Shown here: positions 10,775 to 23,438 of the stretch, one piece after another
How positions within the stretch are numbered: position 1 is the first letter of the stretch
Layout of the letters: the number at the start of each line of letters is the position of its first letter
Source: Isoetes taiwanensis
Taxonomy: Eukaryota; Streptophyta; Lycopodiopsida; Isoetales; Isoetaceae
Assembly: GCA_021234155.1 (NCBI GenBank)
Contig: JAJEKV010000072.1
Span: 1,920,436-1,984,435, forward strand
DNA: 64,000 nucleotides
Direction of reading: 5' to 3'
The notes under the pieces: model-generated
The model's database searches: none
Seen by the model: only the letters and a program-made list of their open reading frames with translations
Told to the model about the DNA's origin: nothing
Position numbers and translations under genes: made by a program

Positions 10775-12674
10775 TGTGACGTTCCCCTAAAATATACGAT
10801 ATGTATACGTATAGTTTGGGCCACGTCACCATACAAATCCATTGTATTTAGATTTGTATGACAATTAGGTAGGTTCAAGTCACATTAAAATGTAACTTGA
10901 TTAACCTTAGGAAAGGATATCTCCACGTGGCACTACCCGATTGGGGTAACCGGCCACGTGTTCGCATCCCATTGGGCAGGTGGGTAAGAGCATGTTAGGG
11001 CCTACATGTTTTGGAAACTACCTGGAAAATACTCTGGGTAGTCAAAGATGATGATATATTTGAGTTCTTAACATCTTCTTGACATCACAAAGTACCTTAC
11101 AACATGTATGTACTACTACTCGTGAACATAACACAATTTCTTTTAGTCAATCTTGTAGTCTAGGTACTTTAAAATACAATTATGTACTTGCACATAAGTA
11201 CACAGAAAAGTACCTTTTTGGTAATTTTTTATGTAGGCCCTAACATGCTTTCACCCAGGTGTCAACCCTAACCCTAACTTAGCCTATAAATACCTAACCC
11301 TAAACCGGAAGACACTTTTGCTCCTCCCACTCTTGAGGCTATTGTCACGCCCGAAGTTCAGAATCAAGATCCAGAAGCTGCAACATAGCACGGTTTAGCG
11401 GCCCAAGCAGCGTGGACGTGTTAGATTCAGTTGCAGTGATCTCGAACCTTGAAGAATCGATGGAGACTCTGGGAGCTGGAGGCAATGCGTCAGGAGCAGG
11501 TATTTTGAAGCAGTTTCAGCTATAGAGATGAAGTAGAGTCATGTATTCTAGTAGAGCCTTCCTAGAATCACTATTTCACCTCATGAGCCAAATCAATGAA
11601 CCCTAACTCCCTAGTTAGATTCATGTAATTAGGTTAGATCTTATTCTTATTGTTCATATGTTATGGATATGATATGATTGATCTCTTGTTATGCTTCTCA
11701 TGTATTGGGAAGGGGGGTAGAGACCTAGCAGCCTTATGTATGATGCTTCTAGATAGACCCATAATACCTATTATATGAGGCCTGTGCATAGAGCCCACCG
11801 GACTAAGGGAGTTATGGATTGGTGAGCACCGGGATAACGGGATCGATGTGGCGAGATGGTGGAATAGTCCCTGGCCGACTCTCTTTGGGGACTTGGGGCG
11901 CACTAGGCCTATGGTCGGTCACTTCGTGCGGGCCGGGCATGGGTTCGTCACCCCCTGGATCAATGGTGTCGCCCTGATCCTGAAGAGCTGCAGGTGTCGG
12001 CCTGGTTCTTGCTTTGGGGGGGTTAAAGACGTGAACGGACGTGTGTCGCCACGATCCTCTAGTCGCCCATTGAGTCACTGATTTCCGGGAAGAGGAGATG
12101 TAACCCGACCTTGCCTCATCGGACCAGGGAGATGCAACCTGGAGTAGTCTCTTCGGGTGATCCCAAGAGATTGCGTATCCGGCGAGGCTCTGATCCGCCC
12201 ATAGCTTCGATTTAGCCTTTCTGCAAAGTATGCACAGGAGGGGCGGATGGAGTGGTCAACCCTTAGCCATTGTCTTAAAGCCAGCCCCACCATTGTTTAT
12301 ACTTCCGTCTGTATCTATCTTGAGACCCTAGCCGTCAGTATACTTTTCCCATGAGTCAAAGCTTGGGTAGAAGCTTTCCTGTTTTATGGTATATTGATCC
12401 TTCTGACGATTCTATGGATGGATGGATTGAGCTACCCTTCGAGGTAGACGTATTATTATTGTTGTTAGTTGCTAGTACTGACATTTAGTTTATATGCTTC
12501 CGCTGATGTTAGGAGCCCATAGGGGACGGGCGCGCGAGACACCTCCGTGTCCCTTACCGTTCTGGCCATTCCCAAAACGGGATAGATGGAGGGCCCATCC
12601 AGTAGATGACACTGGGTGGGGGATTTTCCGTGGAGTATACGGCAGATGCCGTATATTGTGCGGGGAGCGTCACA
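10775..12674 (+). repeat. 5' LTR, containing a MITE
   Basis: The 5' LTR is 1900 bp against 1619 bp for the 3' LTR. The difference is a 275-bp MITE at 10982-11256. The rest aligns closely, with scattered substitutions and small indels. Confidence 0.92.
10982..11256. mobile_element. MITE with element I-like termini
   Basis: A 275-bp non-coding insertion in the 5' LTR, absent from the 3' LTR. Its ends are inverted: GGGTAAGAGCATGTTAGGGC at the left and the complement of GGGTGAAAGCATGTTAGGGC at the right. Direct repeats AGGT flank it (10978-10981 and 11257-11260). The outer 13 bp resemble the ends of element I (GGGTAAAAGCACG), and the 4-bp target duplication is shared. A second copy is at 38171-38361. 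Confidence 0.88.
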
Positions 12675-12675
12675 A

Positions 12676-12688
12676 TGGTATCAGAGCC
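12676..12688 (+). promoter_or_regulatory. Primer-binding site (initiator tRNA-Met)
   Basis: TGGTATCAGAGCC starts 2 bp after the 5' LTR. This is the usual minus-strand primer site of plant Ty3/gypsy and Ty1/copia elements, complementary to the 3' end of initiator tRNA-Met. Confidence 0.92.
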
Positions 12689-13607
12689 ATGATCTTGGTT
12701 GACCAAGAACTAGCACTGACCATATCCCTGAATTAGTAGACTAATTGACCTAGAAAAAGGAATGGAATGGGAATTCCAACCTTGAACCTCGAATAGTGGG
12801 AGAAATTTTTTCCCCAATATGAGGGTCATAGAGTTAGATTAAGTTTTGGATAAGGGGATAAAGAATGAGTCTAATGGACCTTCTAGAAAAAATTGGAGTG
12901 GAAATTATGCATCTACATCAAATTTCACATAAAATGGGTCGAAGAATCGACTAATTCCAAGATCCCAGTGAAAAATGGCGTAGACTCATAATTTACCAAC
13001 CAAGGAGCTAACCATTACCCTAAGTAGCTAACTAGCCTAATAGAAAAATTGGGGGTAATTCCCAAATATGAACCAAGAAGGTGGGAATTTTTTTTTTCCA
13101 CCGTTAGAAGGTCGTTAGCAAGTTAGATCTAGTTGTTAGGGTAAGCTAAATTTGAAGACAGAGGAAAAAGAAACCTTCTAGTAAATTTGAGCTCAAAGTT
13201 GTTCATGAGCCCCATTTTACAAGTGAAAATTGAACGAGGAATCGCTCAATACGAAGCTTGCAAAGAAAATGGCGCGAAATGATCAATATTTAGCCCAAAA
13301 GAAATAGAAAAATATTGAAAGGTAGCTAAATAATTAGAGAAACTACTTTAGCTAATAACTAATAGTTATAATCATTGACTCGTAAGAAAAAAAAAATGGT
13401 CCCTAAAAGTTTAAAGAAGAACCCCTATTCCTTAGAAGCTCCCAAATTGTAGCCCAAACCTCTCCTTTGCCCTTATAAGGCGTTTTAGCAGTAATCTTCG
13501 AAGCTGCCAGAGAGTGCGCACCGAATAAACAGTCTGTAAGATCGACGAATAGACACCGTCAACAATGAATAACTCTCGAAGAGGGCATCACCAAAGAATC
13601 CAAGTTC

Positions 13608-16530
13608 TTGGGAGGACCGAATAGGCAGCCAAGAAGAATGGAAGCCCCAGCTTGTGACTCAATGTTGAAGCACTCGCGCCAACTCAAGCTTTTCAGACGA
13701 ATCATATCACTCTATGGAGGAGCAATCTCAACAGCAGGAGCGATCCCAGCAGCAGCAGAAGCAGTTCCAGCAGCAAGAGGTGCAACTCCAGCAGGAAGAG
13801 CAGCAAGAGAAGCAAGAGTACGAAAGAGAAGAAAAGTAAAGAGGCAAGCAGAAAATCGCCGAATGGGAAGAAGAGAGGCAAGCAAGGGAGAAGCACACAA
13901 AGAGGCGTGAGATCGACAGAGGGGGAGCGTGGTCATTAGAGAACCACAACACGACGAACCGGAGGAAAACGAGTTGGAGAAGGAAGAACCACACCGACAA
14001 GACCTAGAGCAGGAGGCTGAAGGAAGAAAAATAGGGTGAGAAAGCCGAATATCAGTCGGACCCTAACGCTCTGCCACCATACTTGATGTGGCCCAAGCCA
14101 CCAAAGAAGACGGCCAAGAACTTCAAGACAGGCTAGAAGTTGTGTAAGCTGAAGCAAAACATCGAGTACGATAAGAAGAAAGCAGTCTATAAGATTATCT
14201 TCGCCGATGAGTCCGATATAATTCTGGTACTGCAAGCAGAGAGTGCCAAAGTTGTTAAGCGCGGCCGACTAAACGGAGACGACTCACCATAGGCCAGATC
14301 ACAAGCACCGGGAGATCTGTCACTTCCAAACAGTGCATTAAGACGGGCTATCGAGTGATCTCGCCAGGAAGGGGTTGAAGTGGACCTGACCCAGCTTTTT
14401 AGGAGGCCGACGTTCGCGCCAACTATGCCAAAAGAGCCACCATTATGCCGAAGAATAGCCAAGTAGCAAGAGCATCTCAGGGAGGATCAGGAATATCTTT
14501 CGTGTCAAGATTTTGAATCAAAGGTACTAAAATTTTGTTTTAAACATAAGTAATAGTATTAAAATTTATTTTTTTGCTAAAAAGTCAAATTTGGCTAAAA
14601 ATTTCGAAACTCTGGTCACACCGCGCCAAACGCGTTTCCGAGAGGCTTGGAATGGCCATCCGCGCGGTGTCACCGAATTTTGCTAACAATTGACATGTAC
14701 TTGATGTATTATTAAAATATAAATTGCTAGATAGAATAATTTAGATGAAATAATGCATGTTTGCATTTTACATCAAGCAAATTGGTACACTTGTGCGCAC
14801 GGAAGAAGGACTGTACACTTATGCACACGGAAGAAGGACTCTGGTCACACTGCGCCAAATGCATTTTCGAGAGCCTTGGAAGGGCCATTCGCGCGGTGTA
14901 ACCGGAGTACTGTAGCAAAAAAATTGCTATGCATATTCTAGCTATGTTCTAGGCATTCTAGTAGCTTGAATCACTCACATAGCAACACATACTATAGATG
15001 CACCATTATCAAGTGTCTTCCGCCATACCATTGATATTATAGATAATTGTCCAGGAACCCATTCTACATAGGTATTTTAGCCCCACACACCGAGTATGGC
15101 CGTAAACATAATTCTCTGTCATCTATGACAGTAAATAAGTAATTTCTCAGCTCTCATTATAGTGCCAAATGCTAGGATGTTCATTTGAGCTTAGATTAGA
15201 TATAGGACATCACAAATACAAGAACGCTAGAGTCAGTAGATATAAATAATTATTGGTTGTTGGAGTATTAGTTGCTCTGTGCACCTTAGGGCAGTTAAAT
15301 AGGCCAGGTGAACCTTAGATGCAGATCCTCAACCCCAGCAACATGGGAGCCACTCATCAACATCGAGGAATTCGAAAACATAGGGCAACATTAGAGAGGA
15401 AACTTCCACAGGTCAAAGATCAAGTCGAGAAACAGGGGCCGGATTACAGGAAGGATGATTGAAACATCAAGAGTAAACAAATGAGCTGCCAAGAAGGGCT
15501 ATTCAACAGCCAATGGGCATCAAGGCACTAGTACCATTGATCACATTAGAGGGGATAAATATTTTCTAGTTAATAATATTCACCAAGTGCCATATTGTCT
15601 TTGGAAAGGGCCCCACATCGACGACTATTGTTACAGTTCTGCCACCAGCAAGTAGATAACTTCATCGACTAGTTACAACACGAGACTTTAAGAAGATAAG
15701 ACTGAATACATCTCTTAGGAAGGGCATCAATCTCAGACATTCAAGCCGATGGCAGTGTCTGATCTAGCTTCCAAGCATAGATGCTTTGAGTAATCAAGAA
15801 TTACAAGTCATCAAGGTCAAACTGCCCAAGAATAGCAGTACGACCACAATGCAACCGACTTCTTCTTTATCAGCTTCGATTATCCAAGGTTGCTACATCA
15901 ACCTCGACAACATCATCTCCGTATGGAAAGATCAAGAAGTCCTTCTAGCCTCAGAATCTTGGAGGCCAAGTAGCAACAAGAAGAAGCACCACGAGGGACC
16001 AAAGACCGCCACAAATAATTGACTACTGCAATGTCATAGATCTCGCACATGGATGCGGAAACATTTAACTCTTGAAAAGAAAAGAAGGGTTGAACAGTCT
16101 AAGTGATGAAGTTTTACATCGTCAAGACTCCTATAGCAGCAAATCAGATGTCCCAGGTGAAGAGTCAACGTGAAGAAGATCAACACAGTCAACACAACAA
16201 TATCAAACCAGGAGTTAGAAGAAGTATCCTCAAATCTGCTAACGTCTGAGACAGCATGATCCAACATGGAAGATTCTATAGATCAAAGAACATAACCTTC
16301 AAGCTTTGGGACGAGACATCAGGACCTCACGTCGTCAACTACGTCATCAAGTACCTCCCCTAATCAGAAAAGTCAACATCAACATCGAAGTGAGCACAAA
16401 TAGAAGATATTCAACAAAAGAGAAACGCCAAGGAAAGGATTATGCAGCAACCCCAAGGAGATCAGGTTTTCCAATGACATCAGGAAACATCAATTTGCTA
16501 CTCCAACGACTAACGAATACACCAGCTTTT
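13608..16530 (+). pseudogene. Degenerate gag (and protease) region of the gypsy element
   Basis: The region has only short open pieces. A Gln/Glu-rich coiled-coil-like stretch starts with an ATG at 13714 (QQQERSQQQQKQFQQQ) and is typical of gag N-terminal parts. Beyond 14 kb I see no intact zinc knuckle or aspartic protease motif. Two related segments of about 80 bp, each containing CGCGCGGTGT or a close variant, lie near 14.6 and 14.85 kb and mark a local duplication. Confidence 0.55.
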
Positions 16531-17449
16531 TAACAAGCTGGGGAGACCTAGAGTCAGATAGTAAATATCTTAGACTTATGGATGATAACATCCATGATGG
16601 GATTGGGACGAAATCTCGTGTAGATTTTTGTCATTTTTGAAAGGATGGGCCCAAGAATTGAGCAGAGCCTCAAAGATTGGAAAGGAAAATGTATGGAGTA
16701 ACTTAAAATATATACAATTGTTGATAGGTATCCAACATATTGAAACCTCTTTGTGAGCTTGATCACCTTGCTAAGAAGGATTCAATAATAGGATAACCAT
16801 TGACCATGTATATGACGAGTACCTCCACACTATAAGGAATAATCCGACCCGATGACAAGAAGCAATCTAACAAGTCTGCCAACTTCTTAGATGGCATCAA
16901 CTCAAAGGTGGGACTATTTCAAGAGTGTAATGATTAAGAAAGGGGAAATTCTAGAGTATAGATTAAATCTAAAACAGGAATAATAATTTAATTGCATAGT
17001 CTTTTGTGTCCAAAGGAAATGTCCTCTCGACAAAAGCTTGTGACTATCGAATTTATATAGATAATTCTTTAACATGCAACCTTGCACTACCTACATGACG
17101 GACATCTTTAAGAGCAAGACTCTTAAGTCTAAATCTAGGCCAATAATTATGGCAAGGCTGAGCAAGTAGTAGCACCGAATGAACAAGGGTCAAGTTCACG
17201 TCAACTTTAAGGAGAGAAAAGTTAAGCATCGGCACCAAAGTTAGAGACACCGGACCTCATAATAGACATGGATTATTTAAAGCCGGCCAAGGCAATAAGT
17301 GATTACCATAAGCAAGACATGTCCATCTTAGCACCAAATGGCAAGCACTTCATAATTTAAGTCAAGTAAATTCTGACATCTAATGCATGTCGAGGAAGCA
17401 ATTACTTAAGTGCATCGCGAGGGATGAGATCGCATACATACATCAACTA

Positions 17450-18110
17450 GAAACCGTCCACCCCGACAATAAGAGTAATAAGGAAGATGCTATTTACAAA
17501 CAGTTGCTTAGGCCGATTGCAAAACTAATCAAAAGTCCATAATATATCACCAGATGATTTGAGAGCTTTTTGGCCTATAGACGGAAGTGTCCAAATACTC
17601 TTGCACCAGATACAGAGTCAACCAGTAAAGCTTGTTATAGAATGAGCACTTAAGAGCTAGCAGTGCTCAAGAAGCAATTGTAGGAGTGGCTTGAGCTAGA
17701 ATCCATTCGGCCAGGATGGAAGTCAAAAGATGTATATCAACCACCGGCAGCTCAGCAAGTAGACGATATAATGGATCAACTCCAAGGAACAAGATTCTTC
17801 TCCAAAAATCGACATAAGATAGGGCTATCATCAAATAAGAATCGTGGAGAAAGATATTCATAAGACCGCTTCTAGAATGTGGTAGGGGCACCATGATTTT
17901 ACAGTGATGCTCTTTTGGCCTATCGAATGCTACATCGACTTACATGCATTTGAAGAAGAACAACTTCAGAGACTTAGACGAGTTCGTCATCAATTTTCTT
18001 TGACGACATCTAGAGCTACATCAAATCAATGGAGGAGCATGCACTCCATTTGAGGAAAGTCCTAAAGAAGTTAAAAAACGGCACCGCTTGTTTATCAAGT
18101 TTTGAAGTGC
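17450..18110 (+). pseudogene. Gypsy reverse transcriptase remnant
   Basis: Translated pieces in shifting frames match Ty3 reverse transcriptase. ACYRMST and ELAVLKKQL match the YRMSPxELxxLKxQL entry segment. A degraded IFFDDI block near 17990 corresponds to the FxDDI active-site strand. SMEEHALHLRKVLKKLKN near 18027 is the conserved helix after it. Stops and frameshifts separate these blocks, so no active enzyme is encoded. Confidence 0.75.
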
Positions 18111-18449
18111 CATTTTTGCAACATCAAGGGTGGAATGACTGTGGCTGCCTATGCACTTTCTCACCGACCATTGGAGATCAAAGTGTGCTACAACGACTTA
18201 TTTACATTATCAAGCGATTGTGGCAAGAAGATACAAGAAGCTATACCATCTAGCATGGAATTCAACCATGAGTGGGCTACTCTTTGCAAGAGCGCAAGGA
18301 TAGATAAGAAAGAGAGACCTTCAATAATTTTAAAAAGGAAGGCAATCTCCTAGACCATAAGAATAAGTCATATATACCTGAAGCATCAAGAGTAAGAAAG
18401 CCAATCTTACATGTCACGCATAATAAGCCTATTGTCGGCCATGCAATCT

Positions 18450-19240
18450 TTTGCAAACCGATTTCATGAGTAGAAGTATCTACTTTTGGCCCGGTATGAA
18501 GAATGACATTGCCATCTATTCGGCAGGTCAGTTGTGCCAGCAACAAAAGCAGAACAACTCCGAATCCGGGGAGCTTTTGGAGCCTTTGGCGGTGCCAGAC
18601 GCCAAGTGGAAAGCTAAGTATGGATTCCATTACGAGTCTTCCTTGAACGGCTAGGGGCATCATGCCTTAATAGCAGTGATCGACAAGTTATCAAACATGG
18701 CACATTGTCCACCATGTTGAACCACGAACACAGATCTAGATACAGCCTTGCTAATTGCAAGCGAAATTTTGTTTAGATTGCATGGAATGCCCAGGGCGAT
18801 CGTCTCCGATAAAGATCCGAAGTTCATCAGCGCCTTTTGGCAAGTCTTCTTCAACACGATCCGCACCAAGGAGGATGACTTCAGTTTATCATCCATAGTC
18901 AGATGAACAATGGAATGGACCAACAGAATCATGGAGGTCATGTTGAGAAACCATAGTTGGAACAAGCAACTGTAAGGGCCGATTATATCCACCTAGTCGA
19001 GTTGCGTAAAATAGTACGAAGCAGGAGTCATCGAAGATGTCTCCCTTCATGATCAATTACGGATAGCAATAAATGTCCCTAGATATGTGGCACAATCCGA
19101 TGTCCAAGGTGAACGTTTCTCAACAACTTCTGGTAGATAGGTAGCAGCTCATAGAGGAGATGCGGGGATATCTTCTAGTAACAAGGGCACGTCAGAAGAG
19201 TCTAGCAGATAGATATAGAACTCCTGGGGAGTTTATTGGG
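18450..19240 (+). pseudogene. Gypsy integrase remnant
   Basis: Pieces match Ty3 integrase. SIYFWPGMKNDI is the zinc-domain segment, where the second Cys pair is reduced to a single CQQ. LEPLAVPDAKW is the linker. LHGMPRAIVSDKDPKFIS is the catalytic core strand with Asp, and MEWTNRIMEVMLR follows it. SPFMINYG near 19043 is the conserved C-terminal core segment. Multiple stops and shifts make it inactive. Confidence 0.8.
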
Positions 19241-19451
19241 AGATATGGTTTGGCTCAAGATCAAAAGTGAAGCAAGCCAAGATCAGAATCAGGAATCGTA
19301 AGAAACTTGCTACAAGATGGGCGCGGCCATTTAAGATTATCGAGCAAGTTGGGAATCAGTCTTATAAGCTCGATTTCTCGCTCATCTAAAGGTTCATAAA
19401 GTCTTCCACGTCAGCTTACTAAAGAGGCACACACCAAATCCAGATGAGATT

Positions 19452-19709
19452 TTGGAGACTCCAACCTTGTTGGAAATGACAGAGGAACACAATGAGATTG
19501 TCCCCGAATTAATCCTTGACAAAGCATTCAAGAAAACAAGGAGATCAGAATTTCTTCAGTACTTAGGCAAGTGGAAGCATGTACCAGTAGAAGATGCAAC
19601 TTGGGTACTTAAGCAAGATTTAGAAAGACAATACCCAGAATTTATGAACAAATTCGACGGCCAAGTCATCTCCAAAATGGCCAACATCGGATCCATAGGT
19701 CTGCCATAG
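19452..19709 (+). pseudogene. Chromodomain of the gypsy polyprotein
   Basis: A still-open 85-codon frame ending at the polyprotein stop. PELILDKAFKKTRR, then EFLQYLGKWKHVPVEDATWV, then a terminal helix fit a chromodomain, including the aromatic Y/W positions. Chromodomains on integrases steer integration toward marked chromatin. This places the element among the chromoviruses. Confidence 0.88.
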
Positions 19710-20463
19710 CTTAGAATCTATGATAGACTTAAGTAAGTTAGTGTATGCATTCTAAGTAGCTATGATGCTTCTAGAAGAGAGTGTTGGCGATGATGAGATC
19801 ACCTATGGGACGTTCTCTACGCCACCACGCACTAGAAGTGCGCATGACCATAATGGAGGTCATGTGAAATAAACGTGATCATGGGCGATGAAGGATTCAA
19901 TTGCATGTTTCCTAAGCTTAAACCATGAAACCATGAAGCATTGTGGGGTGCATGATCATAAGGGGGGTCATGCACAAGGTAGCTACGATCATGGGCAATG
20001 ATAGGATCATCTTAAAATATTCTTAGCTTAAACTGTATGGCCATGATCGTATGCATATAGTAGAGATATAGTAGGTAATTGGGGGGGGGGAGGAGGGGGG
20101 TGGTCCCCTTAAAACCACAATTTATAAATTAAACTAACGTAATGTGCTACTCATTGCAAGGAAGTGAATTCAAGCAAATACGAGGGAGCGCATTACGAGA
20201 AGTTAGGAGTTAAAAATTTTGTAGCTAGCTATAAACTCCTAAACTTAAATTATGAATTGATGTGTCCAATTCATAATGCTTTATAATAAACTTTATAATA
20301 ATTTTGTATAAGCTTGTAAGAATATTCTTACAACTACCTTTATGAAATATATGGAAGGCTATCATTTTAAATAAGTACTAATATCTCAATCTGATAATTG
20401 TTTTTTATAAGTTCATGCAGGTTCGAAAAACCTTACTCTAATGCTGCGGACAGCATTATTCTA
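19710..20463. other. Gypsy 3' untranslated region
   Basis: Non-coding sequence between the chromodomain stop and the polypurine tract. It includes a G-rich low-complexity run at 20080-20100 and two related GATCATGGGCRATGA segments. No gene is seen. Confidence 0.6.
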
Positions 20464-20476
20464 AGGGGGGGGAGAA
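20464..20476 (+). promoter_or_regulatory. Polypurine tract of the gypsy element
   Basis: AAGGGGGGGGAGAA lies directly before the 3' LTR. It is the expected primer for plus-strand DNA synthesis. Confidence 0.85.
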
Positions 20477-22095
20477 TGTGACGTTCCCCTAAAATATACG
20501 ATATGTATACATATATTTTGGGCCACGTCACCATACAAATCCATTGTATTTAGATTTGTATGACAATTAGGTAGGTTCAAGTCACATTAAAATGTAACTT
20601 GATTAACCTTAGGAAAGGATATCTCCACGTGGCACTACCTGATTGGGATAACCGGCCACATGTTCGCATCCCATTGGGCAAGGTGTCAACCCTAACCCTA
20701 ACTTAGCCTATAAATACCTAACCCTAAACCGGAAGACACTTTTGCTCCTCCCACTCTTGAGGCTATTGTCACGCCCGAAGTTCATAATCAAGATCCAGAA
20801 GCTGCAGCATAGCACGGTTTAGCGGCCCAAGCAGCGTGGATGTGTTAGATTCAGTTGCAGTGATCTCGAACCTTGAAGAATCGATGGAGACTCTGGGAGC
20901 AGGAGGCAATGCGTCAGGAGCAGGTATTTTGAAGCAGTTTCAGCTATAGAGATGAAGTAGAGTCATGTATTCTAGTAGAGCCTTCCTAGAATCACTATTT
21001 CACCTCATGAGCCAAATCAATGAACCCTAACTCCCTAGTTAGATTCATGTGATTAGGTTAGATCTTATTCTTATTGTTCATATGTTATGGATATGATATG
21101 GTTGATCTCTTGTTATGCTTCTCATGTATTGGGAAGGGGGGTAGAGACCTAGCAGCCTTATGTATGATGCTTTTAGATAGACCCATAATACCTATTATAT
21201 GCGGCCTGTGCATAGAGCCCACCGGACTAAGGGAGTTATGGATTGACTGAGCACCAGATAACGGGATCAGTGACGAGATGGTGGAATAGTCCCTGCTGAG
21301 CGCGGCTACTGGGGACTTGGGGCGCACTAGGCCTATGGTCGGTCACTTCGTGCGGGCCGGGCATGGGTTCGTCACCCCCTGGATCAACGGTGTCGCCCTG
21401 ATCCTGAAGAGCTGCAGGTGTCGGCCTGGTTCTTGCTTTGGGGGGGTTAAAGACGTGAACGGACGTGTGTCGCCACGATCCTCTAGTCGCCCATCGAGTC
21501 ACTGATTTCCGGGAAGAGGAGATGTAACCCGACCTTGCCTCATCGGACCAGGGAGATGCAACCTGGAGTAGTCTCTTCGGGTGATCCCAAGAGATTGCGT
21601 ATCCGGCAGGCTACAGTCACGCCATAGCTCGATTTAGCCCTTCTGCAAAGTATGCACAGGAGGGGCGGATGGAGTGGTCAACCCTTAGCCATTGTCTTAT
21701 AGCCAGCCCCGCCATTGTTTATACTTCCGTCTGTATCTATCTTGAGACCCTAGCCGTCAGTATACTTTCCCATGAGTCAAAGCTTGGGTAGAAGCTTTCC
21801 TGTTTTATGGTATATTGATCCTTCTGACGATTCTATGGATGGATGGAGATAGCTACCCTTCGAGGTAGACGTATTATTATTGTTGTTAGTTGCTAGTACT
21901 GACATTTAGTTTATATGCTTCCGCTGATGTTAGGAGCCCATAGGGGACGGGCGCGCGAGACACCTCCGTGTCCCTTACCGTTCTGGCCATCTTCAGAACG
22001 GGATAGATGGAGGGCCCATCCAGTACACGACACTGGGTGGAGGAGTTTTCGTGGAGTATACGGCAGATGCCGTATATTGTGCGGGGAGCGTCACA
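20477..22095 (+). repeat. 3' LTR of the gypsy element
   Basis: 1619 bp, starting TGTGACGTTCC and ending GGGGAGCGTCACA, followed by the target duplication TATGC. It lacks the MITE found in the 5' LTR. Confidence 0.92.
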
Positions 22096-22100
22096 TATGC

Positions 22101-22460
22101 TCTTTTTTTTAATATATTATAAACTTTCCAACAGAGATGTACTTTCATCTGACAAAAATTTGTCTTTATTCAACAAAAGTTTGTACTTTTAGGATCAGTT
22201 AGTTATCTGTCATTATCAAATATTTTTAGACTGTACACACAGACCCAGTAAAAGAGTATAGTACTTGTAACTCAATTCTGTCATGTTCTAATATTCCCAA
22301 CATTAGATATTATTTAGCTGCATTTCAGAGTCAACTACACACAATTCACATGCTGCATACAGTACAACACAATCACTGTACAACACAATAACCACCACAT
22401 GCACCACCACACTAAGCACCATAACTAAGAAAACATGAATAACAGAATTTATAAACTAAC
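22101..22460. other. Transposase intron part, element I copy 1
   Basis: Intron sequence between the gypsy insertion and the donor of the transposase N-terminal exon. It aligns in inverted orientation to 27661-28020 in copy 2. No coding signal is seen. Confidence 0.65.
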
Positions 22461-23202
22461 CTATGATTCCTCCAGATAGTGGGCAGCATGTTCTTCTTTT
22501 ACATTTCTCTCCAATCTTCTAGTTCTAACATCCTTTGTGTTAGGAGACACTCTGGTGTTCTCAATCCAAAAATTTTGAATCTTTTCTATCTATTCATCTG
22601 AAATTGCATCGAATCTTTTAGCCCTCTTATAAGAAATCCATTTCCCACCATCTTAATTGATCTCTTCCCTCTTTTTCTTTGCCTTTTGCAGGTTTCTTGG
22701 ATGAATACCTAATACCTTTCCAAGATCTCTCTGGCTGATTTTGTCACTTGTTTCAGAATCTGCACGGCGTGGTACAGACATTGCAAGACAGCTATTCTTG
22801 GCTGCTAGACAATCATTATTGGTAGAGAGTTTCACAGTCTGCATGGAGTCTCAGAGGCTCCTTATGACGATGCTCTTGGCTTCCAAAACTTTTAATTCTT
22901 CACCTATAAATTTTTCCAATGTTTTATCCCTCAAAAACTCAAGTAACATTTCTTTCTTCATGCTATCCTCAATTCTTTTGGTCTGTTTATGGAAAGACGT
23001 TAGCAAATTAAGGAATACTGCGTTTACTGCTTGCACTTCTTGATGAACCGGATCCTTCTGCCAATTCTGCAAACTCCAATTTTTCCTCTCTTCATCTTTT
23101 CCTCTGGCGTCTTTTCTTCAACATTTCTTCTTCCTTGGTTCTTCTTCGTTTTCTCCTGTCTGAAATGCCGGTTTGTGGATAGGTTACCTCGTTGACCTCC
23201 AT
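22461..23202 (-). pseudogene. Transposase 5' exons, element I copy 1
   Basis: The start is taken at the ATG at 23202 (MEVNEV). A very basic segment follows (DRRKRRRTKEEEMLKKRR), likely nuclear-localising. After interruptions by stops come ISQRDLGKVLGIHPRNLQKA, which looks helix-turn-helix-like, and WIENTRVSPNTKDVR with EEHAAHYLEES before a GTTAGT donor. The last codon before the donor is TAG here but CAG in copy 2, so this copy ends early. The next exon lies beyond the gypsy insertion at 9181. Confidence 0.65.
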
Positions 23203-23438
23203 ATCCACAATGGATTGGAGCTTGCAGCAAGGAGCCAAAGAGCAGGACGTAGGCAAAGAATAGGAATTTGAAGAATAGGAATTTGAATTTTAGTTTTGAA
23301 ATTCGAATTTCCCTCACGAATTGGGACTCCATTCTTAAATAACGGTAGTTGAGCGGTGCCATAATTATACTTTCATACCACAAAAATGGCGGATGCAGGA
23401 CCACATTTTGAGGGATAGGGGAGACAGCCGAATTGGGA

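Larger units (their letters stand above)
10775..22095 (+). mobile_element. Ty3/gypsy chromodomain LTR retrotransposon, degenerate
   Basis: This is an 11.3-kb element with two direct LTRs that begin TGTGAC and end GTCACA. It is flanked by the 5-bp duplication TATGC (10770-10774 and 22096-22100). Copy 2 of element I, at about 28.0 kb, shows the empty site. The primer-binding site matches plant initiator tRNA-Met and a polypurine tract precedes the 3' LTR. The interior runs gag, protease, RT, integrase, chromodomain, which is the Ty3/gypsy order, but it is full of stops. Between RT (to about 18110) and integrase (from about 18450) there is no room for RNase H, so that part seems deleted. Confidence 0.92.

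Noticed and set aside
13702-14000. Leu/Phe/Ser/Cys-rich minus-strand frames in the gypsy gag
   Set aside because: Shadows of the CAG-rich Gln coding region.
14580-14920. Two CGCGCGGTGT-containing segments as MITE ends
   Set aside because: They are in direct, not inverted, order and look like a local tandem duplication in the gypsy interior.
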